In this document: piece after piece, positions 20,248 through 29,823 of the stretch
Layout of the letters: every line of letters starts with the position of its first letter
Numbering within the stretch: the stretch's first letter is position 1
Source: Croceicoccus estronivorus
GTDB lineage: Bacteria; Pseudomonadota; Alphaproteobacteria; Sphingomonadales; Sphingomonadaceae
Assembly (NCBI RefSeq): GCF_001625325.1
Contig: NZ_JRQQ01000006.1
Span: 248,001 to 312,000 of the forward strand
DNA length: 64,000 nucleotides
Direction of reading: 5' to 3'
Notes under the pieces: generated by a model
Database searches by the model: none
Told to the model about the DNA's origin: nothing
The model's input: only the letters and a program-made list of their open reading frames with translations
Translations under genes and position numbers: made by a program

Positions 20248-20565
20248 TCAGTCTTCGGGGGCGATCTCAACCACCATCCCGTCATGGGCATCGGCCAAGG
20301 TTATCTGGCACGAAAGCCGAGAAGTATTCGACCGGTACTCCGAGGAAACGAGCAAATCGTTTTCGTCACCTTCTGATGCGGGTGTCAGATTTTCCGGGCC
20401 TTGCCTGATGAAGACGTGACAGGTCGCGCAAGAGCAGCAACCGCCACAGAGCGCCAGCAATTGATCGAAACCATTGTCGCGAATGGCTTCCATAAGAGAA
20501 AGCCCGGTGGGCGTGGAAACTGCCTTCTCGTTGCCATCCCGATCAACGACATTAATCACGATCAT
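20248..20565 (-). CDS. [2Fe-2S] ferredoxin, adrenodoxin/putidaredoxin type
   Basis: This 105-residue ferredoxin carries the cluster ligands in Cys40-x5-Cys46-x2-Cys49 (CGGCCSCATC region) and Cys86 in RLSCQITL, the pattern of vertebrate-type ferredoxins such as putidaredoxin. The start ATG 20565 (MIVINVVDRDGN) has AAGGGT upstream. It likely carries electrons to the CYP101-type P450 at 33175, as in class I systems. No ferredoxin reductase gene is seen in the window. It sits between the TonB receptor and the broken CoA-transferase. Confidence 0.93.
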   Translation of the reverse strand: MIVINVVDRDGNEKAVSTPTGLSLMEAIRDNGFDQLLALCGGCCSCATCHVFIRQGPENLTPASEGDENDLLVSSEYRSNTSRLSCQITLADAHDGMVVEIAPED

Positions 20566-20703
20566 TTGAGCACCCTTATAATCATGTTCTGCCAGCGCTC
20601 GCGGCGGCTGGATAAATCCATCCGATGTCTTGAATTCCATGGCTCTTGACCGCGAACATGGAACAACGGGTGGGCGGGATACTCCGCCCACCATCCATCG
20701 AAC

Positions 20704-23070
20704 TTAGAACCTGAAGGTGACTTCCGCGCCGAACGTCTGCGGTTCGCCCCAGATCGCGGTGTTGAAGCCGCCGCTCGCGCCTTCGACATAACCCGAATTG
20801 TAGTAGAGCTTGTCGAACAGGTTCTTGGCATAGACGGCAGCCGAGAAGCCACTGCCGCTGATGTTGTCCCAGCTCAGCCGCATGTCGACCGTCACATAGC
20901 CCGGCAATTGGGTACGAGGCGTGATCGAGCCCTCGTTGTTGGAGAAATAGGTCTTGGTCTGTCCGAAGACGTCGGTGCGCAGCTTGACCTCACCCAGACT
21001 CTCGGGGATCGGCAATCCGATTACCGTATAGACCGAACCGGCCCATTTCGGGGCGTCGGTGTAGGTATCGAACGGGATCGTAAAACCCGGAACGCCCGTA
21101 GCCGCCGAGAGATCCACCACATTCTTGGTGAACTTGGCGTCGGTATACGCACCCGAGAACCCGAATTCGAACCATGTGGCAGGTTTGAAGTTGCCGTCAA
21201 ACTCGACACCCTGGATCCGCTTCTCCGGCACGTTGACGGTGAAGGCGGCAGGATTGCCGGCCACCAGCGCGTAGATCGAATGCTGGGCGTTCTTCACGAT
21301 CTGACGATAAGCGGCAATATTAAACCGCGTCGGCACGTCTCCGAGACGGCCGGCGAACTTGTAGCCCAACTCGAAGTCGTAGGTCGTCTCGTTGTCGAAG
21401 AAGTTGGTATTGTTGAACGGCACGACCGCGCCGTTGAAACCGCCCGCACGGAAGCTGCCCCGCTGCGAGAAATAGACCATGTTCGACGAATCGATCTGAT
21501 ACTGAAGATTGAAGGTCCAGCTCGGATCGTGGAGCTTGGCCTTCTGCTTCAGCGGCGTCGCGCCGTCGAGGTTGAACAGGCTTCCAGCGATCTGATCGAG
21601 GCCCGCGGTCTCCCAGGTATAGCGACCGCCGGCGGTGGCCTTGAGCTTGTCGGTCAACTCGTAGCTGAGCTGCGCGAACACGGCCTTCGATTCCGACCGT
21701 TGGTGATAATAATAGGCGATGTCGGCCAGAGGTGTCGGCAGTTCGTCACCGACGATGACGGGGATGTACTCCTTCTTCTTGGTGTTCGAATAGAAGGCGC
21801 CGACAATATATTCGAGCGCGCCCGACTTGCCCTGCAACTGCAGTTCGTTCGAGACCGCCCTGGTCGAGAACTCCTCGCCGCCGGGGCGACCGTTACCCAG
21901 GCCGGCGCGGTTGTACAGGTTGAGTGACCCAAAAGGCGAACCCGATAGGATGCCCGGCGTACGGGCGAAGGCATCGGCCCAATTGAAGATGTTCTTCAGC
22001 GTGAGGTCGTCGCCAAGCTCAATCTCGGTGGTGTTAGTGACGAAGGCGGCATGCGCCTTGTGCGGCAAGTCGTAGCTCAGCCAGACCTCGTAGGGGTGCT
22101 GCTTTTGCCAGGCGAGATAGCCGGGGACGGCGCCGGGCCAGGTGCCTTCGCCCATCGGACCGTCACCGAGCGTCGGCGCGAAGGGGCTGTTCATCCCGTA
22201 TACGCAGTCGAGCGTCGCGGTCAGCGTGTAGCCGTTATTGGTCTCGCCGCAGGTGTGATATGAATAAAGGCCGCCCGCTCCTTCGGTACCGCCGAAATCG
22301 CTATACTGCGCGACGATCGTGTTCTTAAACGAAGAAGATGGCTCGAACACAACGGTGATGCGCCCCGACAGGGCGTCGGTGTCGCCCAGCGTACTGCCGG
22401 TATTGGCGTTGCGGATATAGCCGTCCTGCTTGCTATAGTCGCCCGCGAGGCGGATCTTCAGCGAATCCGAAACGGGAATGTCGATTGCGCCTTGGGCCTG
22501 GATATAATTGCGTTCACCTCCCTTGATCGTCAGATATCCGCCATAGACATCGCCGGGCTTGGTGGTTTCGTAGAGGATCGCACCGCCGGTCGCATTGCGT
22601 CCGAACAGGGTGCCTTGGGGGCCCTTCAGAACCTGGACGGAGCTGAAATCGAAGAAGGCCGTCGATGTGTTGCCCGCGCTCTGGGGTGCTTCGTTGATAT
22701 AGGTCAGCACGGCGGGGCTGGAGCCGGAGAAGGGATCGAGCGTCTGGCCGCGAAGTGTGAAGCTAATCTGGTTCGAGTTCTGCCCGCTCTTCACGATCAG
22801 GCCGGGCACCAGGGCCGCCAGATCCTGTTCGCTGGACACGTTGCGATCCTGCAACATCTCGGCGTTGAATGCGGAAACCGAGATCGGGACTTTCGACAAC
22901 GCTTCCGAGCGGCGCTGGGCCGTGACGATGATCTCGCCTGCATCGGGCGTATTGGCCGATGCGTTGTCATTCCCTTGTTCGGCGGCGCTTTGCGCAAACG
23001 CCGGCATACCGGCCACGAGCCCACTCAGCGCGATCCCGCAAGCCAGATACTTTTTGATTCTGAGCGCCAT
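20704..23070 (-). CDS. TonB-dependent outer-membrane receptor
   Basis: This 788-residue receptor has a signal peptide (MALRIKKYLACGIALSGL...AFA), the sphingomonad start of the mature protein GEIIVTAQRRSEALSKVPISVSAFN, a plug domain with GPQGTLFGRNATGGAILYET, and a long beta-barrel ending in FGAEVTFRF with a terminal Phe. ATG 23070 is chosen with GGAGGAG five bases upstream. Two copies of the island operator lie in its upstream region, so it is probably induced with the catabolic genes and imports their substrate. Confidence 0.95.
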   Translation of the reverse strand: MALRIKKYLACGIALSGLVAGMPAFAQSAAEQGNDNASANTPDAGEIIVTAQRRSEALSKVPISVSAFNAEMLQDRNVSSEQDLAALVPGLIVKSGQNSNQISFTLRGQTLDPFSGSSPAVLTYINEAPQSAGNTSTAFFDFSSVQVLKGPQGTLFGRNATGGAILYETTKPGDVYGGYLTIKGGERNYIQAQGAIDIPVSDSLKIRLAGDYSKQDGYIRNANTGSTLGDTDALSGRITVVFEPSSSFKNTIVAQYSDFGGTEGAGGLYSYHTCGETNNGYTLTATLDCVYGMNSPFAPTLGDGPMGEGTWPGAVPGYLAWQKQHPYEVWLSYDLPHKAHAAFVTNTTEIELGDDLTLKNIFNWADAFARTPGILSGSPFGSLNLYNRAGLGNGRPGGEEFSTRAVSNELQLQGKSGALEYIVGAFYSNTKKKEYIPVIVGDELPTPLADIAYYYHQRSESKAVFAQLSYELTDKLKATAGGRYTWETAGLDQIAGSLFNLDGATPLKQKAKLHDPSWTFNLQYQIDSSNMVYFSQRGSFRAGGFNGAVVPFNNTNFFDNETTYDFELGYKFAGRLGDVPTRFNIAAYRQIVKNAQHSIYALVAGNPAAFTVNVPEKRIQGVEFDGNFKPATWFEFGFSGAYTDAKFTKNVVDLSAATGVPGFTIPFDTYTDAPKWAGSVYTVIGLPIPESLGEVKLRTDVFGQTKTYFSNNEGSITPRTQLPGYVTVDMRLSWDNISGSGFSAAVYAKNLFDKLYYNSGYVEGASGGFNTAIWGEPQTFGAEVTFRF

Positions 23071-23128
23071 TTTCACTCCTCCCCTTCAGCTTCAGCCCCT
23101 TGCTGGAGCCATATCGTAGAGCGATAGA

Positions 23129-23142
23129 CTAATATTAATTAG
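23129..23142. promoter_or_regulatory. Island operator 1
   Basis: CTAATATTAATTAG: two inverted CTAAT half-sites with a four-base spacer, 58 bp upstream of the TonB receptor start. It is one of eight copies across the island. Confidence 0.72.
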
Positions 23143-23343
23143 GTGAATGTCAATGCCATTTAGACAAGCGCGACGAGGAAAGGTTTGTTGGCGATCTCAA
23201 CGCGGTTCGCAGGGACAGATTCTTATTTATTCGTTATATTTCAATAGATAAATGGCTGATGATACGCAGATGGGCAGGGCCATCCCAAGCTGGTGAGTCC
23301 ATGGTGGCGTTAGGCGCGCTCCCTCTATTCCTGCCTCATTAGA

Positions 23344-23357
23344 CAAATATAAATTAG
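23344..23357. promoter_or_regulatory. Island operator 2 (one mismatch)
   Basis: CAAATATAAATTAG: same pattern with one changed base in the left half-site, otherwise identical to operator 5. It lies farther upstream of the TonB receptor, beyond operator 1. Confidence 0.5.
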
Positions 23358-23451
23358 GGCTTTTTGCACGAGGCTTGGGACATCGTCGACATATCTGCGC
23401 CTGACGGCCGTCAGGCCGCCCATCGCCTGCGCTGTGCGACGCCCGCCCGGC

Positions 23452-24594
23452 TCATTCGGGATTGAGGTGGAGGGGGGACACGGGATTTTCCTCGCGTAGC
23501 TCGAGGCGACCTGTCACCGTCAGGCCGAAGCCCTCCAGTGCCGCCAGTTTGGCCTTGCTGGACGTCAGCAGAGTCATCTGTCCGACACCGAGATCGAGAA
23601 GGATTTGAGCGCCGATCCCATAATCACGGCTTGCATTTGTTTCATGATAAAGGCGTCGACCACCCCCGATCCGTCGCGATATAGAGGTTGGGCTTGGATC
23701 GCGCACAAACACCGCGGCTGCCGACCCCTGGTGCTGCGAGATCTCCTTGAGCGCACGTGGCACGTAATTGTGATGCGCGGCCGTCCAGCCCAGAAGATCG
23801 GCGGTCAAATCGACCTGGTGAACGCGAACCAGCGTGTCCGAGTGGGGCTGGATATGGCCTTTGACGATAGCCACATGCTCGCCGCCATCGACCAGATCCC
23901 GATAGACGTGGATGGTGAGTGGAGCTGCGGAATAATGGCTCTCGAAGGGTGCGCTTACCACGCATTCGATAAGGCGCTCGGACCGGCGCCTGTAGGCGAT
24001 GAGGTCGGCAATCGTCCCGACTTTCAGACCGTGAATATCGGCAAAGCGCAGCAGATCGGGCAAGCGGGCCATCGTCCCGTCTTCATTCATGACTTCGCAG
24101 ATCACGCCGGCGGGCGCGAGCCCTGCGAGGCGCGAGATGTCAACTGCGGCTTCGGTGTGACCGGCCCGAACGAGAACGCCGCCGTCACGGGCGGTCAAAG
24201 GAAAAACATGCCCAGGCGTCGCCAGATCCTCGGGGCCTTTCGAAGGATCAATGGCGACGGCAATGGTATGAGCCCGGTCGGAGGCCGATATACCCGTCGT
24301 CACGCCCTCGCGCGCCTCGATCGATACGGTGAAAGCAGTGCCATGGCCGGATTCATTATGGTCGGTCATCGGCCGCAACTTCAGCTCGTCCGCGCGGGAG
24401 CGCGTTATGGCCAGGCAGATCAGCCCGCGGGCGTAACGGGCCATGAAATTGATCTGGGCCGGCGTCGCGAACTGCGCGGGAATGATGACATCGCCCTCAT
24501 TTTCCCGATCGTCTGCATCCACGAGAATATACGGCCGCCCCTCGATCGCGTCCTGAATGATGTCTTCGATGGGCGATACGCGATTTTCCGGCAT
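23452..24594 (-). CDS. RibBA-like protein: active-looking DHBP synthase with a degenerate GTP cyclohydrolase II domain
   Basis: This 380-residue protein matches RibB (3,4-dihydroxy-2-butanone-4-phosphate synthase) in its first 205 residues, with the metal/acid motif [10 protein letters not shown] and the later GHTEAAVDI. The second half follows the GTP cyclohydrolase II layout ([40 protein letters not shown]). However, the zinc-binding cysteines expected near the GCHII active site are absent, so only RibB activity is likely. Start ATG 24594 is 13 bases after the acyl-CoA ligase stop. In this island it may boost riboflavin/FMN for the two flavin monooxygenases. Confidence 0.88.
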   Translation of the reverse strand: MPENRVSPIEDIIQDAIEGRPYILVDADDRENEGDVIIPAQFATPAQINFMARYARGLICLAITRSRADELKLRPMTDHNESGHGTAFTVSIEAREGVTTGISASDRAHTIAVAIDPSKGPEDLATPGHVFPLTARDGGVLVRAGHTEAAVDISRLAGLAPAGVICEVMNEDGTMARLPDLLRFADIHGLKVGTIADLIAYRRRSERLIECVVSAPFESHYSAAPLTIHVYRDLVDGGEHVAIVKGHIQPHSDTLVRVHQVDLTADLLGWTAAHHNYVPRALKEISQHQGSAAAVFVRDPSPTSISRRIGGGRRLYHETNASRDYGIGAQILLDLGVGQMTLLTSSKAKLAALEGFGLTVTGRLELREENPVSPLHLNPE

Positions 24595-24607
24595 GAGCGG
24601 GCTCTTT

Positions 24608-26311
24608 TCAGGAGTCTGTTGAAACGGATTTGCCGGCTTCCACCAGGGCCAGCGCTTGCTCGCGCAGGCGAGCCTTCTGGACCTTGCCGGTGCCCGTCTT
24701 GGGAAGCGCGTCATCGGTAGTGAACCAGATATCGCGCGGCATTTTGTAGGCGGCGACGCGGCTGCGAAGATACGTCTTGATCTCGCTTTCTGTCATGACG
24801 CTGCCTTCCGCGCGAACGACCCATGCGCATCCGCACTCGCCATAGCGATCGTCCGGCATGCCGATGAAGAATGCCTGGGCTATGCCTTCATGCGCGGTCA
24901 GGATCTGTTCGAGTTCCTTGGGCGACACCAGTTCGCCCCGGCTCTTGTACAGTTCCTTGGAACGGCCGGTGAGGAACAGGTTGCTGTCCTCGCGGAACTG
25001 TCCCAGATCTCCCATCCTGATCCAGCCGCCGGGCAGGAAAAGCTCCGCGGTTGCCTGGGGATTGCGGAAATAGCCCTTGCTGTTCATTGGGCTGCGGCAG
25101 CACAGTTCGCCTGGATTACCCCATGGCAGGTCCGCGCCGGTTTCGGGATCGATCGTCTTGAATTGGGCGATCCTGCCATCCTGATCGGGAAGGCCGGCGA
25201 TACCCGCTTCAACGATGCGTCCCTGGGTTTGCGAAACGACCTCGATTGAGTCGCCCGGGACCGTGCAGATGACGGTGGCGGTGACTTCCGTCTGTCCATA
25301 GCTGGTGATGATATCTTCGCAGCCGAACGTCTTCTGGACATCCGCCCAGACCCAGCTCGGCGTCGGCGCCGCTGCACTGTGGATCGCAGTCAGCGAGGAA
25401 AGGTCGTACTGACCGCCCTTGGCCTGTTCCAGCAGCGCGATGGTCATGGTCGGGACGCCCATGAGATAGTTCGCCCGATGACGGCCGATCGCGGTCAGGA
25501 TCGCGTCCGGATCAAAGCGAAGGAGTGGTATGATCGCGCCGCCGACTATCATGCCGGAAAGCAGTCCCACGACCAGACCGAAGCCATGATAGAGCGGCAG
25601 CGAAAAGACCGCGCGCCGGCCATCTTCGAAAGCCTGATGGTATGCGCCCGCGTAAGAGGCGCGCAGAAGATTGTCGTGCGTGATATCCACGCCCTTGGGC
25701 GAGCCCGTGGTGCCGGACGTGAACATGATGACAGCGGAATCTCCGCCATGCACAACGCCTTCGGCCAGGACGGGTCCCGACCTCGCTAGATCATCCACAA
25801 ATTGCTGAGGATCTGTGCGATCGAAAATCAAACCGCCGCGCAGTTCGGGCAGGCCCGGACACTGGCCGTCCCGCCAGCCCGGCAACGCCTCATCAAGCTC
25901 GACGGATATATCCCGCGAGCCGAAGCTGCTCATCGCGATCAGCAGTGCGCATCCGGCTTCGCGAACGGCGAACTCGATTTCATCAGGGCGATAGAGTGTG
26001 TTGAGGGGCACCGCGATGGCGCCGGCGCGCCAGATCGCGAAAAGCAAGGGCACGATTGCGGGATCATTGGCCATGACGAGGCCCACGCGGTCACCTTTGA
26101 CTACCCCTCGTTCCGCCAGACCAGCCGCCAAACGACGCGAGACGGCCGCGACCTCCTTATATGTGAGCACCACGTCATCGGTGATCACAAGGGGGCGATC
26201 GCCAAAATCATTGAGACTCCAGTCGAGATATTCGTGAAGACTGGACCATTGCCACCGCGGATGCCGCCCTGCGATGACGTTTCTGCGATGCGTTATGGCC
26301 TTTTCCTTCAT
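24608..26311 (-). CDS. Acyl-CoA synthetase (AMP-dependent ligase)
   Basis: This 567-residue ANL-superfamily ligase activates a carboxylic acid with ATP and CoA. The ATP-binding loop is SAVIMFTSGTTGSPKGV (about residues 190-206). It is followed by SYGQTEVTAT, the hinge region WIRMGDLGQF and LTGRSKELYKSRGELVSP, and the catalytic lysine region LPKTGTGKVQKARL near the C-terminus. ATG 26311 follows AGGAGAGGAC. By analogy with camphor catabolism it could activate the acid made by ring opening; the real substrate is unknown. It is followed closely by the RibBA-like gene. Confidence 0.94.
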   Translation of the reverse strand: MKEKAITHRRNVIAGRHPRWQWSSLHEYLDWSLNDFGDRPLVITDDVVLTYKEVAAVSRRLAAGLAERGVVKGDRVGLVMANDPAIVPLLFAIWRAGAIAVPLNTLYRPDEIEFAVREAGCALLIAMSSFGSRDISVELDEALPGWRDGQCPGLPELRGGLIFDRTDPQQFVDDLARSGPVLAEGVVHGGDSAVIMFTSGTTGSPKGVDITHDNLLRASYAGAYHQAFEDGRRAVFSLPLYHGFGLVVGLLSGMIVGGAIIPLLRFDPDAILTAIGRHRANYLMGVPTMTIALLEQAKGGQYDLSSLTAIHSAAAPTPSWVWADVQKTFGCEDIITSYGQTEVTATVICTVPGDSIEVVSQTQGRIVEAGIAGLPDQDGRIAQFKTIDPETGADLPWGNPGELCCRSPMNSKGYFRNPQATAELFLPGGWIRMGDLGQFREDSNLFLTGRSKELYKSRGELVSPKELEQILTAHEGIAQAFFIGMPDDRYGECGCAWVVRAEGSVMTESEIKTYLRSRVAAYKMPRDIWFTTDDALPKTGTGKVQKARLREQALALVEAGKSVSTDS

Positions 26312-26547
26312 GTCCTCTCCTCTCGACCAATTGTGTGTCGATTGCCTGTGTCAGCGCCCCTTGCGGGCTGTTTTAGGACAGATGCCGGCGTTGTAGGCAT
26401 CAAACCAGGTTCTGCCACTAGATCACGGCCGGCCTGCGCAATGCGCGGCAAAATTGTCGATTGGCTGACATCCTGGACAAGTGCACAAAGCGCTCCGGTG
26501 CCCTGTCATGGCGCACCGGAGCAAAGGCAGGGTCCCGCTAAAGCTGA

Positions 26548-27678
26548 TCAGGCGACTTCCGTTGTCGTGCCGGCGGGAAGCTTGACGCGAGGGGCCACTT
26601 CCTTGGCAATGAGTTCAAGCGAATGGAACCAGGGCGCCGGATCATCATAATAGTCGTGTGCCTCAACCTGCAGCGTACCCCAGCCACCCGTCTTTTCGAA
26701 CAGGGCGTTGAGCTTCTCAACCACGGTGTCGGGCGAGCCCACGACGAACACCTTGTCGACCAGGAATTCGAGATCGGCCTTGTCGGGATCGATGCCGGCA
26801 TCCTTGGCGAAACCATCCATCATGCCGAAGCGGCGCCAGATCGGGATCAGGTAACGGTTGAAGCAGTAGCCGATCGGCCCTTCCATAACCTCGCGCTTAG
26901 CTTCGGCATCGGTATCCCCGACGAAGACGGTCTGCGAAACGGCATGGCGCTGACGATCCGGCGTAAATCCTGCCTTGATGTTCGCCTCGGAATAGGTCTC
27001 CCAGTGCTTCTTGAGGGCATCGATCCCCGAGAAGATCGATACCGGCTTGAAATTGCGTTCGCCCGCCAGTTTCATCGAGGGCGAGTTGTAGCTGAAGCCA
27101 GTGACTGCAAATTCAGGGAAATCTCCACCGAAGGGGGAATAGTTGGCGAGCTTGTGCTGCTCATCCTCTTCCGTGACAGCCACTTCCTCTTCGGGAAAAC
27201 CGGCCGACCAGAATTTCCCTTCATAGAAGAAGGGCTCACGCCTCCAGATCTTTTCCATAATGAAAAGCGACTCACGCACCATCTCATTGAGAAAAGCGGT
27301 GTCCTGACCGTTCTTGATGCCATGCATGTAGGAGGCGAGCGGGTAGGCGCCCGCGCCGATACCCATGAAGTAGCGCCCTTCCAGAATCTGCGAGAGCCAG
27401 CCGACGGTCATCGCCAGCTTGGCTGGATGCTGATGCGGCAGAATATGGGCCATCGGTGCGAAGCTGATGTTCTTGGTCTGCAGGGCCGCGGCTGCCATGA
27501 TCAGTTCGGGGTTGGGAATATTCTCCCAGATCTGCGAGGCATGCTCGGAGATCATCATCGTCGTGAAGCCGATCTTGTCGCAGTGCACCGCGCTCTGCAC
27601 GCCCCATTCGAATGTTTGTCGCGCGGTCCGCCCGGGGCGCATGTACGGGTGGAAAATCAGGCCGGTCTGCATAGACAT
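26548..27678 (-). CDS. LLM-class (luciferase-like) flavin-dependent monooxygenase 1
   Basis: This 376-residue protein is a bacterial-luciferase-like TIM barrel. Characteristic segments are the N-terminal QTGLIFHPYMRPGRTARQTFEWGVQSA, the strand/loop FTTMMISEHASQI, FAPMAHILPHQHPAKLAMTVGWLSQILEGRYFMGIGAGAYPLASYM and the C-terminal VVGSPDTVVEKLNAL. It uses FMNH2 delivered by a separate reductase. An operator lies 50 bp upstream. The start at 27678 or 27681 is undecided (GGAGAG supports either). It may be a type II Baeyer-Villiger enzyme like diketocamphane monooxygenase, or a hydroxylase. Confidence 0.9.
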   Translation of the reverse strand: MSMQTGLIFHPYMRPGRTARQTFEWGVQSAVHCDKIGFTTMMISEHASQIWENIPNPELIMAAAALQTKNISFAPMAHILPHQHPAKLAMTVGWLSQILEGRYFMGIGAGAYPLASYMHGIKNGQDTAFLNEMVRESLFIMEKIWRREPFFYEGKFWSAGFPEEEVAVTEEDEQHKLANYSPFGGDFPEFAVTGFSYNSPSMKLAGERNFKPVSIFSGIDALKKHWETYSEANIKAGFTPDRQRHAVSQTVFVGDTDAEAKREVMEGPIGYCFNRYLIPIWRRFGMMDGFAKDAGIDPDKADLEFLVDKVFVVGSPDTVVEKLNALFEKTGGWGTLQVEAHDYYDDPAPWFHSLELIAKEVAPRVKLPAGTTTEVA

Positions 27679-28047
27679 CATCGCTCTCCATAGCTGTGTT
27701 GCGGGAAATGGATTCGGCTCCACTCTCCCTAACGAATCTTAGGCTGGGGCAATTTAAGCCACTTGTAAATAGAAATTTGACCAAGAGACCCTCCTGGAAC
27801 GGGCCAGAACTCGGTGCGGGTGAGACATGGTTGCATCTTGGACGGACTGCACGGGCGATCCAGCCAAGTTGCAACAGTGCCATAAATCAATGTTATTTAA
27901 TAATATTTTATCCTACTGGCTCTTGAATGGAGTTAGAATGATGGACAAGTCGGCCAACCAAGCCTACACCTTGATCGAACGAGGCGTGAAACAATTGACT
28001 TAGAACGATCGGCTTTGCGATGAACCGGATCAAAAGGGCGAACGGGA
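27679..28047. promoter_or_regulatory. Divergent promoter region between the LLM gene and the TetR gene
   Basis: This 369-base stretch contains no gene. It includes operator 3 near the LLM start and an A+T-rich patch near 27885-27915 (TTATTTAATAATATTTTATCC) that may form part of a promoter. No operator copy was seen next to the TetR start. Confidence 0.5.
27729..27742. promoter_or_regulatory. Island operator 3
   Basis: CTAACGAATCTTAG (within CCTAACGAATCTTAGG): same 14-base length and CTAA...TTAG arms, 50 bp upstream of the LLM monooxygenase 1 start. Confidence 0.6.
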
Positions 28048-28689
28048 ATGCGGGGGGCGGCGGCCTTGGCAGGCGAGTGCGACAATCTTGATGCAAAGAC
28101 CAAGTTGATCCTGACTGCGGAACGTCTTTTCGCGCAGTCCGGCATCAACGGCGTGTCACTGCGCAACATCGCGCAGAAGGCCAAGCTGGGCAATCATTTC
28201 GCCGTGCAATATCATTTCGGCTCGCGCGAAGGGCTGGTGCAGGCAATATTCGACCATCGCATGGCGCAGATGGAAGAGGCGCGCGGCGCCATGCTGGAGG
28301 ATCTGCACCGGCGCGGACTTACCAAGGATGCACGCTCGATCCTCGAGGTGGTGTTTCTTCCGCAGCTTCAGCTCAACGGAGACGAACACGCTTCATACGG
28401 CAATTTTCTGGCGCAATATCTGCTCAGGAACGACTGGAGAGACTTCGGCGTCTTTGGCCATGAAGCGCCACCCAATCTGCAGAAGACTTTCGATCTCCTG
28501 CGGGAGAGGGTTGATTATCTCCCCTCCGCAGTGGCTCAGCGCCGCTTAGTGAATGTCAGCCTCATGTTCCTTTACCTCCTTGTGCGGCACAGCGGACAGG
28601 GGGCTGGACAGCAGGAAGCTTTCGACAGCGCACTTGCAGATACGATGGAGCAGATTGTTACGGCGATGTGTCTTCCGTTCCGGGTTTGA
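28048..28689 (+). CDS. TetR-family transcriptional regulator 1
   Basis: This 213-residue protein has an N-terminal TetR helix-turn-helix: AKTKLILTAERLFAQSG, then INGVSLRNIAQKAKLGNHFAVQYHFGSREGLV (about residues 15-65). The C-terminal half is an all-helical ligand-binding domain with no assigned ligand. It is divergent from LLM monooxygenase 1 and is followed, 42 bases later on the same strand, by an enoyl-CoA hydratase. It is one of two TetR candidates for the repressor that reads the CTAAT-N4-ATTAG operators. Confidence 0.93.
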   Translation: MRGAAALAGECDNLDAKTKLILTAERLFAQSGINGVSLRNIAQKAKLGNHFAVQYHFGSREGLVQAIFDHRMAQMEEARGAMLEDLHRRGLTKDARSILEVVFLPQLQLNGDEHASYGNFLAQYLLRNDWRDFGVFGHEAPPNLQKTFDLLRERVDYLPSAVAQRRLVNVSLMFLYLLVRHSGQGAGQQEAFDSALADTMEQIVTAMCLPFRV

Positions 28690-28731
28690 CGCGCCCGGCG
28701 CGGCCGGCAGGAGAGTAGAAAGGCGAGGATA

Positions 28732-29577
28732 ATGATTCAGGCAATAGACGGAATCCGGCTTGAGCCGGGCGAGGCGATCGACTGGATCGTGCTGGACCGT
28801 CCGGAGGCGGCAAACGCTTTCTCCGGCAAGATGCTCGAGCGTTTTTCCACGGTGCTCGCGGAGCGGAGCGGCGCCGGTGCGCCGGTGCTGGGTATTCGCG
28901 GCGCTGGCAAGGGCTTTGGCGCCGGGATGGATCTTGGCGAATATAATGCGAACGGGTCCGCCATGGACGATGTGATGCGGCTTTCCTCCTGCGTCGAGCG
29001 ATGGACGGCAATATGGCGGCATCCCAAGCCGGTTGTCATCGCAGTGCATGGATATTGCATAGGCGTTGCCGCTCAACTCGCCACTTTTGCCGACATCCTG
29101 ATCGTTTCAGAAACCGCGACGATCAGCGAGCCGACCATCCCCTTAGGAGGCGGCTTCATCGCACCGATATGGGCGGCGCAGGTGGGAGGGCGCAGGGCCA
29201 AGGAGTTCGCCTTCCTGCCCGGCAACCGGATCGATGGCAGGACCGCGGTGGAATGGGGCTGGGCCAATGCGGCCGTGCCCGAGGACCAGCTGGTGGCCTG
29301 CGCCGAAGCTCTCGCCCGCCGCATGGCCCAAGTTCCCGCATCGGTGCTTACGATGAAGAAGCGCTCGGTCAACCGGGCGATGGAAGCGGCCGGTTTTGCC
29401 ACCAGCCTGGGTGCGGTCGCCGAGAGCGACGCGATACTGCATCTGGAGCCGGAAGTACGGGCGATCAGGGACCGGTTGCGCACAGACGGCCTCAAGCCGG
29501 TGGTCGAGTCCTTCTCGGGGCCTAGCTCGCAAGACATATTCCGGCACTATGGCAGCGCGGCGGCGATCGCGCCGTGA
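28732..29577 (+). CDS. Enoyl-CoA hydratase/isomerase family protein 1
   Basis: This 281-residue crotonase-fold protein has the CoA-binding oxyanion region RGAGKGFGAGMDL and the central region VHGYCIGVAAQLATFADILI followed by ISEPTIPLGGGFIAP. The first catalytic Glu of hydratases appears to be replaced by Gln (GVAAQL), while the second (SEPTI) is kept, so it may be an isomerase, hydrolase or lyase rather than a classical hydratase. The start has AGGCGAGG upstream. It lies 42 bases after the TetR gene and is probably co-transcribed with it. Confidence 0.88.
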   Translation: MIQAIDGIRLEPGEAIDWIVLDRPEAANAFSGKMLERFSTVLAERSGAGAPVLGIRGAGKGFGAGMDLGEYNANGSAMDDVMRLSSCVERWTAIWRHPKPVVIAVHGYCIGVAAQLATFADILIVSETATISEPTIPLGGGFIAPIWAAQVGGRRAKEFAFLPGNRIDGRTAVEWGWANAAVPEDQLVACAEALARRMAQVPASVLTMKKRSVNRAMEAAGFATSLGAVAESDAILHLEPEVRAIRDRLRTDGLKPVVESFSGPSSQDIFRHYGSAAAIAP

Positions 29578-29823
29578 GAGCCCGCGCCCGCGATCCATTT
29601 TCGGCCAATCCCTAAGAAATATTTGTTCGTATGGTGCCGAATTATACCGGCGGAAACAGGGCTCCGGCGTAAAACCGCCAAGCCAGCCGGTGGTGTCCCG
29701 ATAACGCCAACATCTCCATGAAGTCCAGTATATCAGTATGTTGAGCGACTATCGCGCGCGTAGGCAGAGGTGAGGAGCCTTTCCGTCAGGCTGGGAAGCC
29801 GCGAATTCGATTGCAAAGATTAC

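Larger units (their letters stand above)
23077..23451. promoter_or_regulatory. Promoter region of the TonB receptor, with two operators and a palindrome
   Basis: These 375 bases hold no gene. Features seen are the operator at 23129-23142, a weaker copy at 23344-23357, AT-rich sequence between them suited to promoters, and an 18-base perfect palindrome (GCCTGACGGCCGTCAGGC, 23399-23416) just after the ribBA-like gene. The palindrome has no T-run. Confidence 0.6.

Noticed and set aside
20908-21927. Plus-strand frame of 339 codons inside the TonB receptor
   Set aside because: It is antisense to a well-supported receptor and has no recognisable domain or ribosome site.
26623-27693. Plus-strand frame of 356 codons opposite LLM monooxygenase 1
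   Set aside because: It is antisense to a gene with strong luciferase-like motifs and has biased composition.
29612-29625. A ninth operator copy (CTAAGAAATATTTG)
   Set aside because: Three positions differ from the arm consensus, so it is within chance for A+T-rich spacers.
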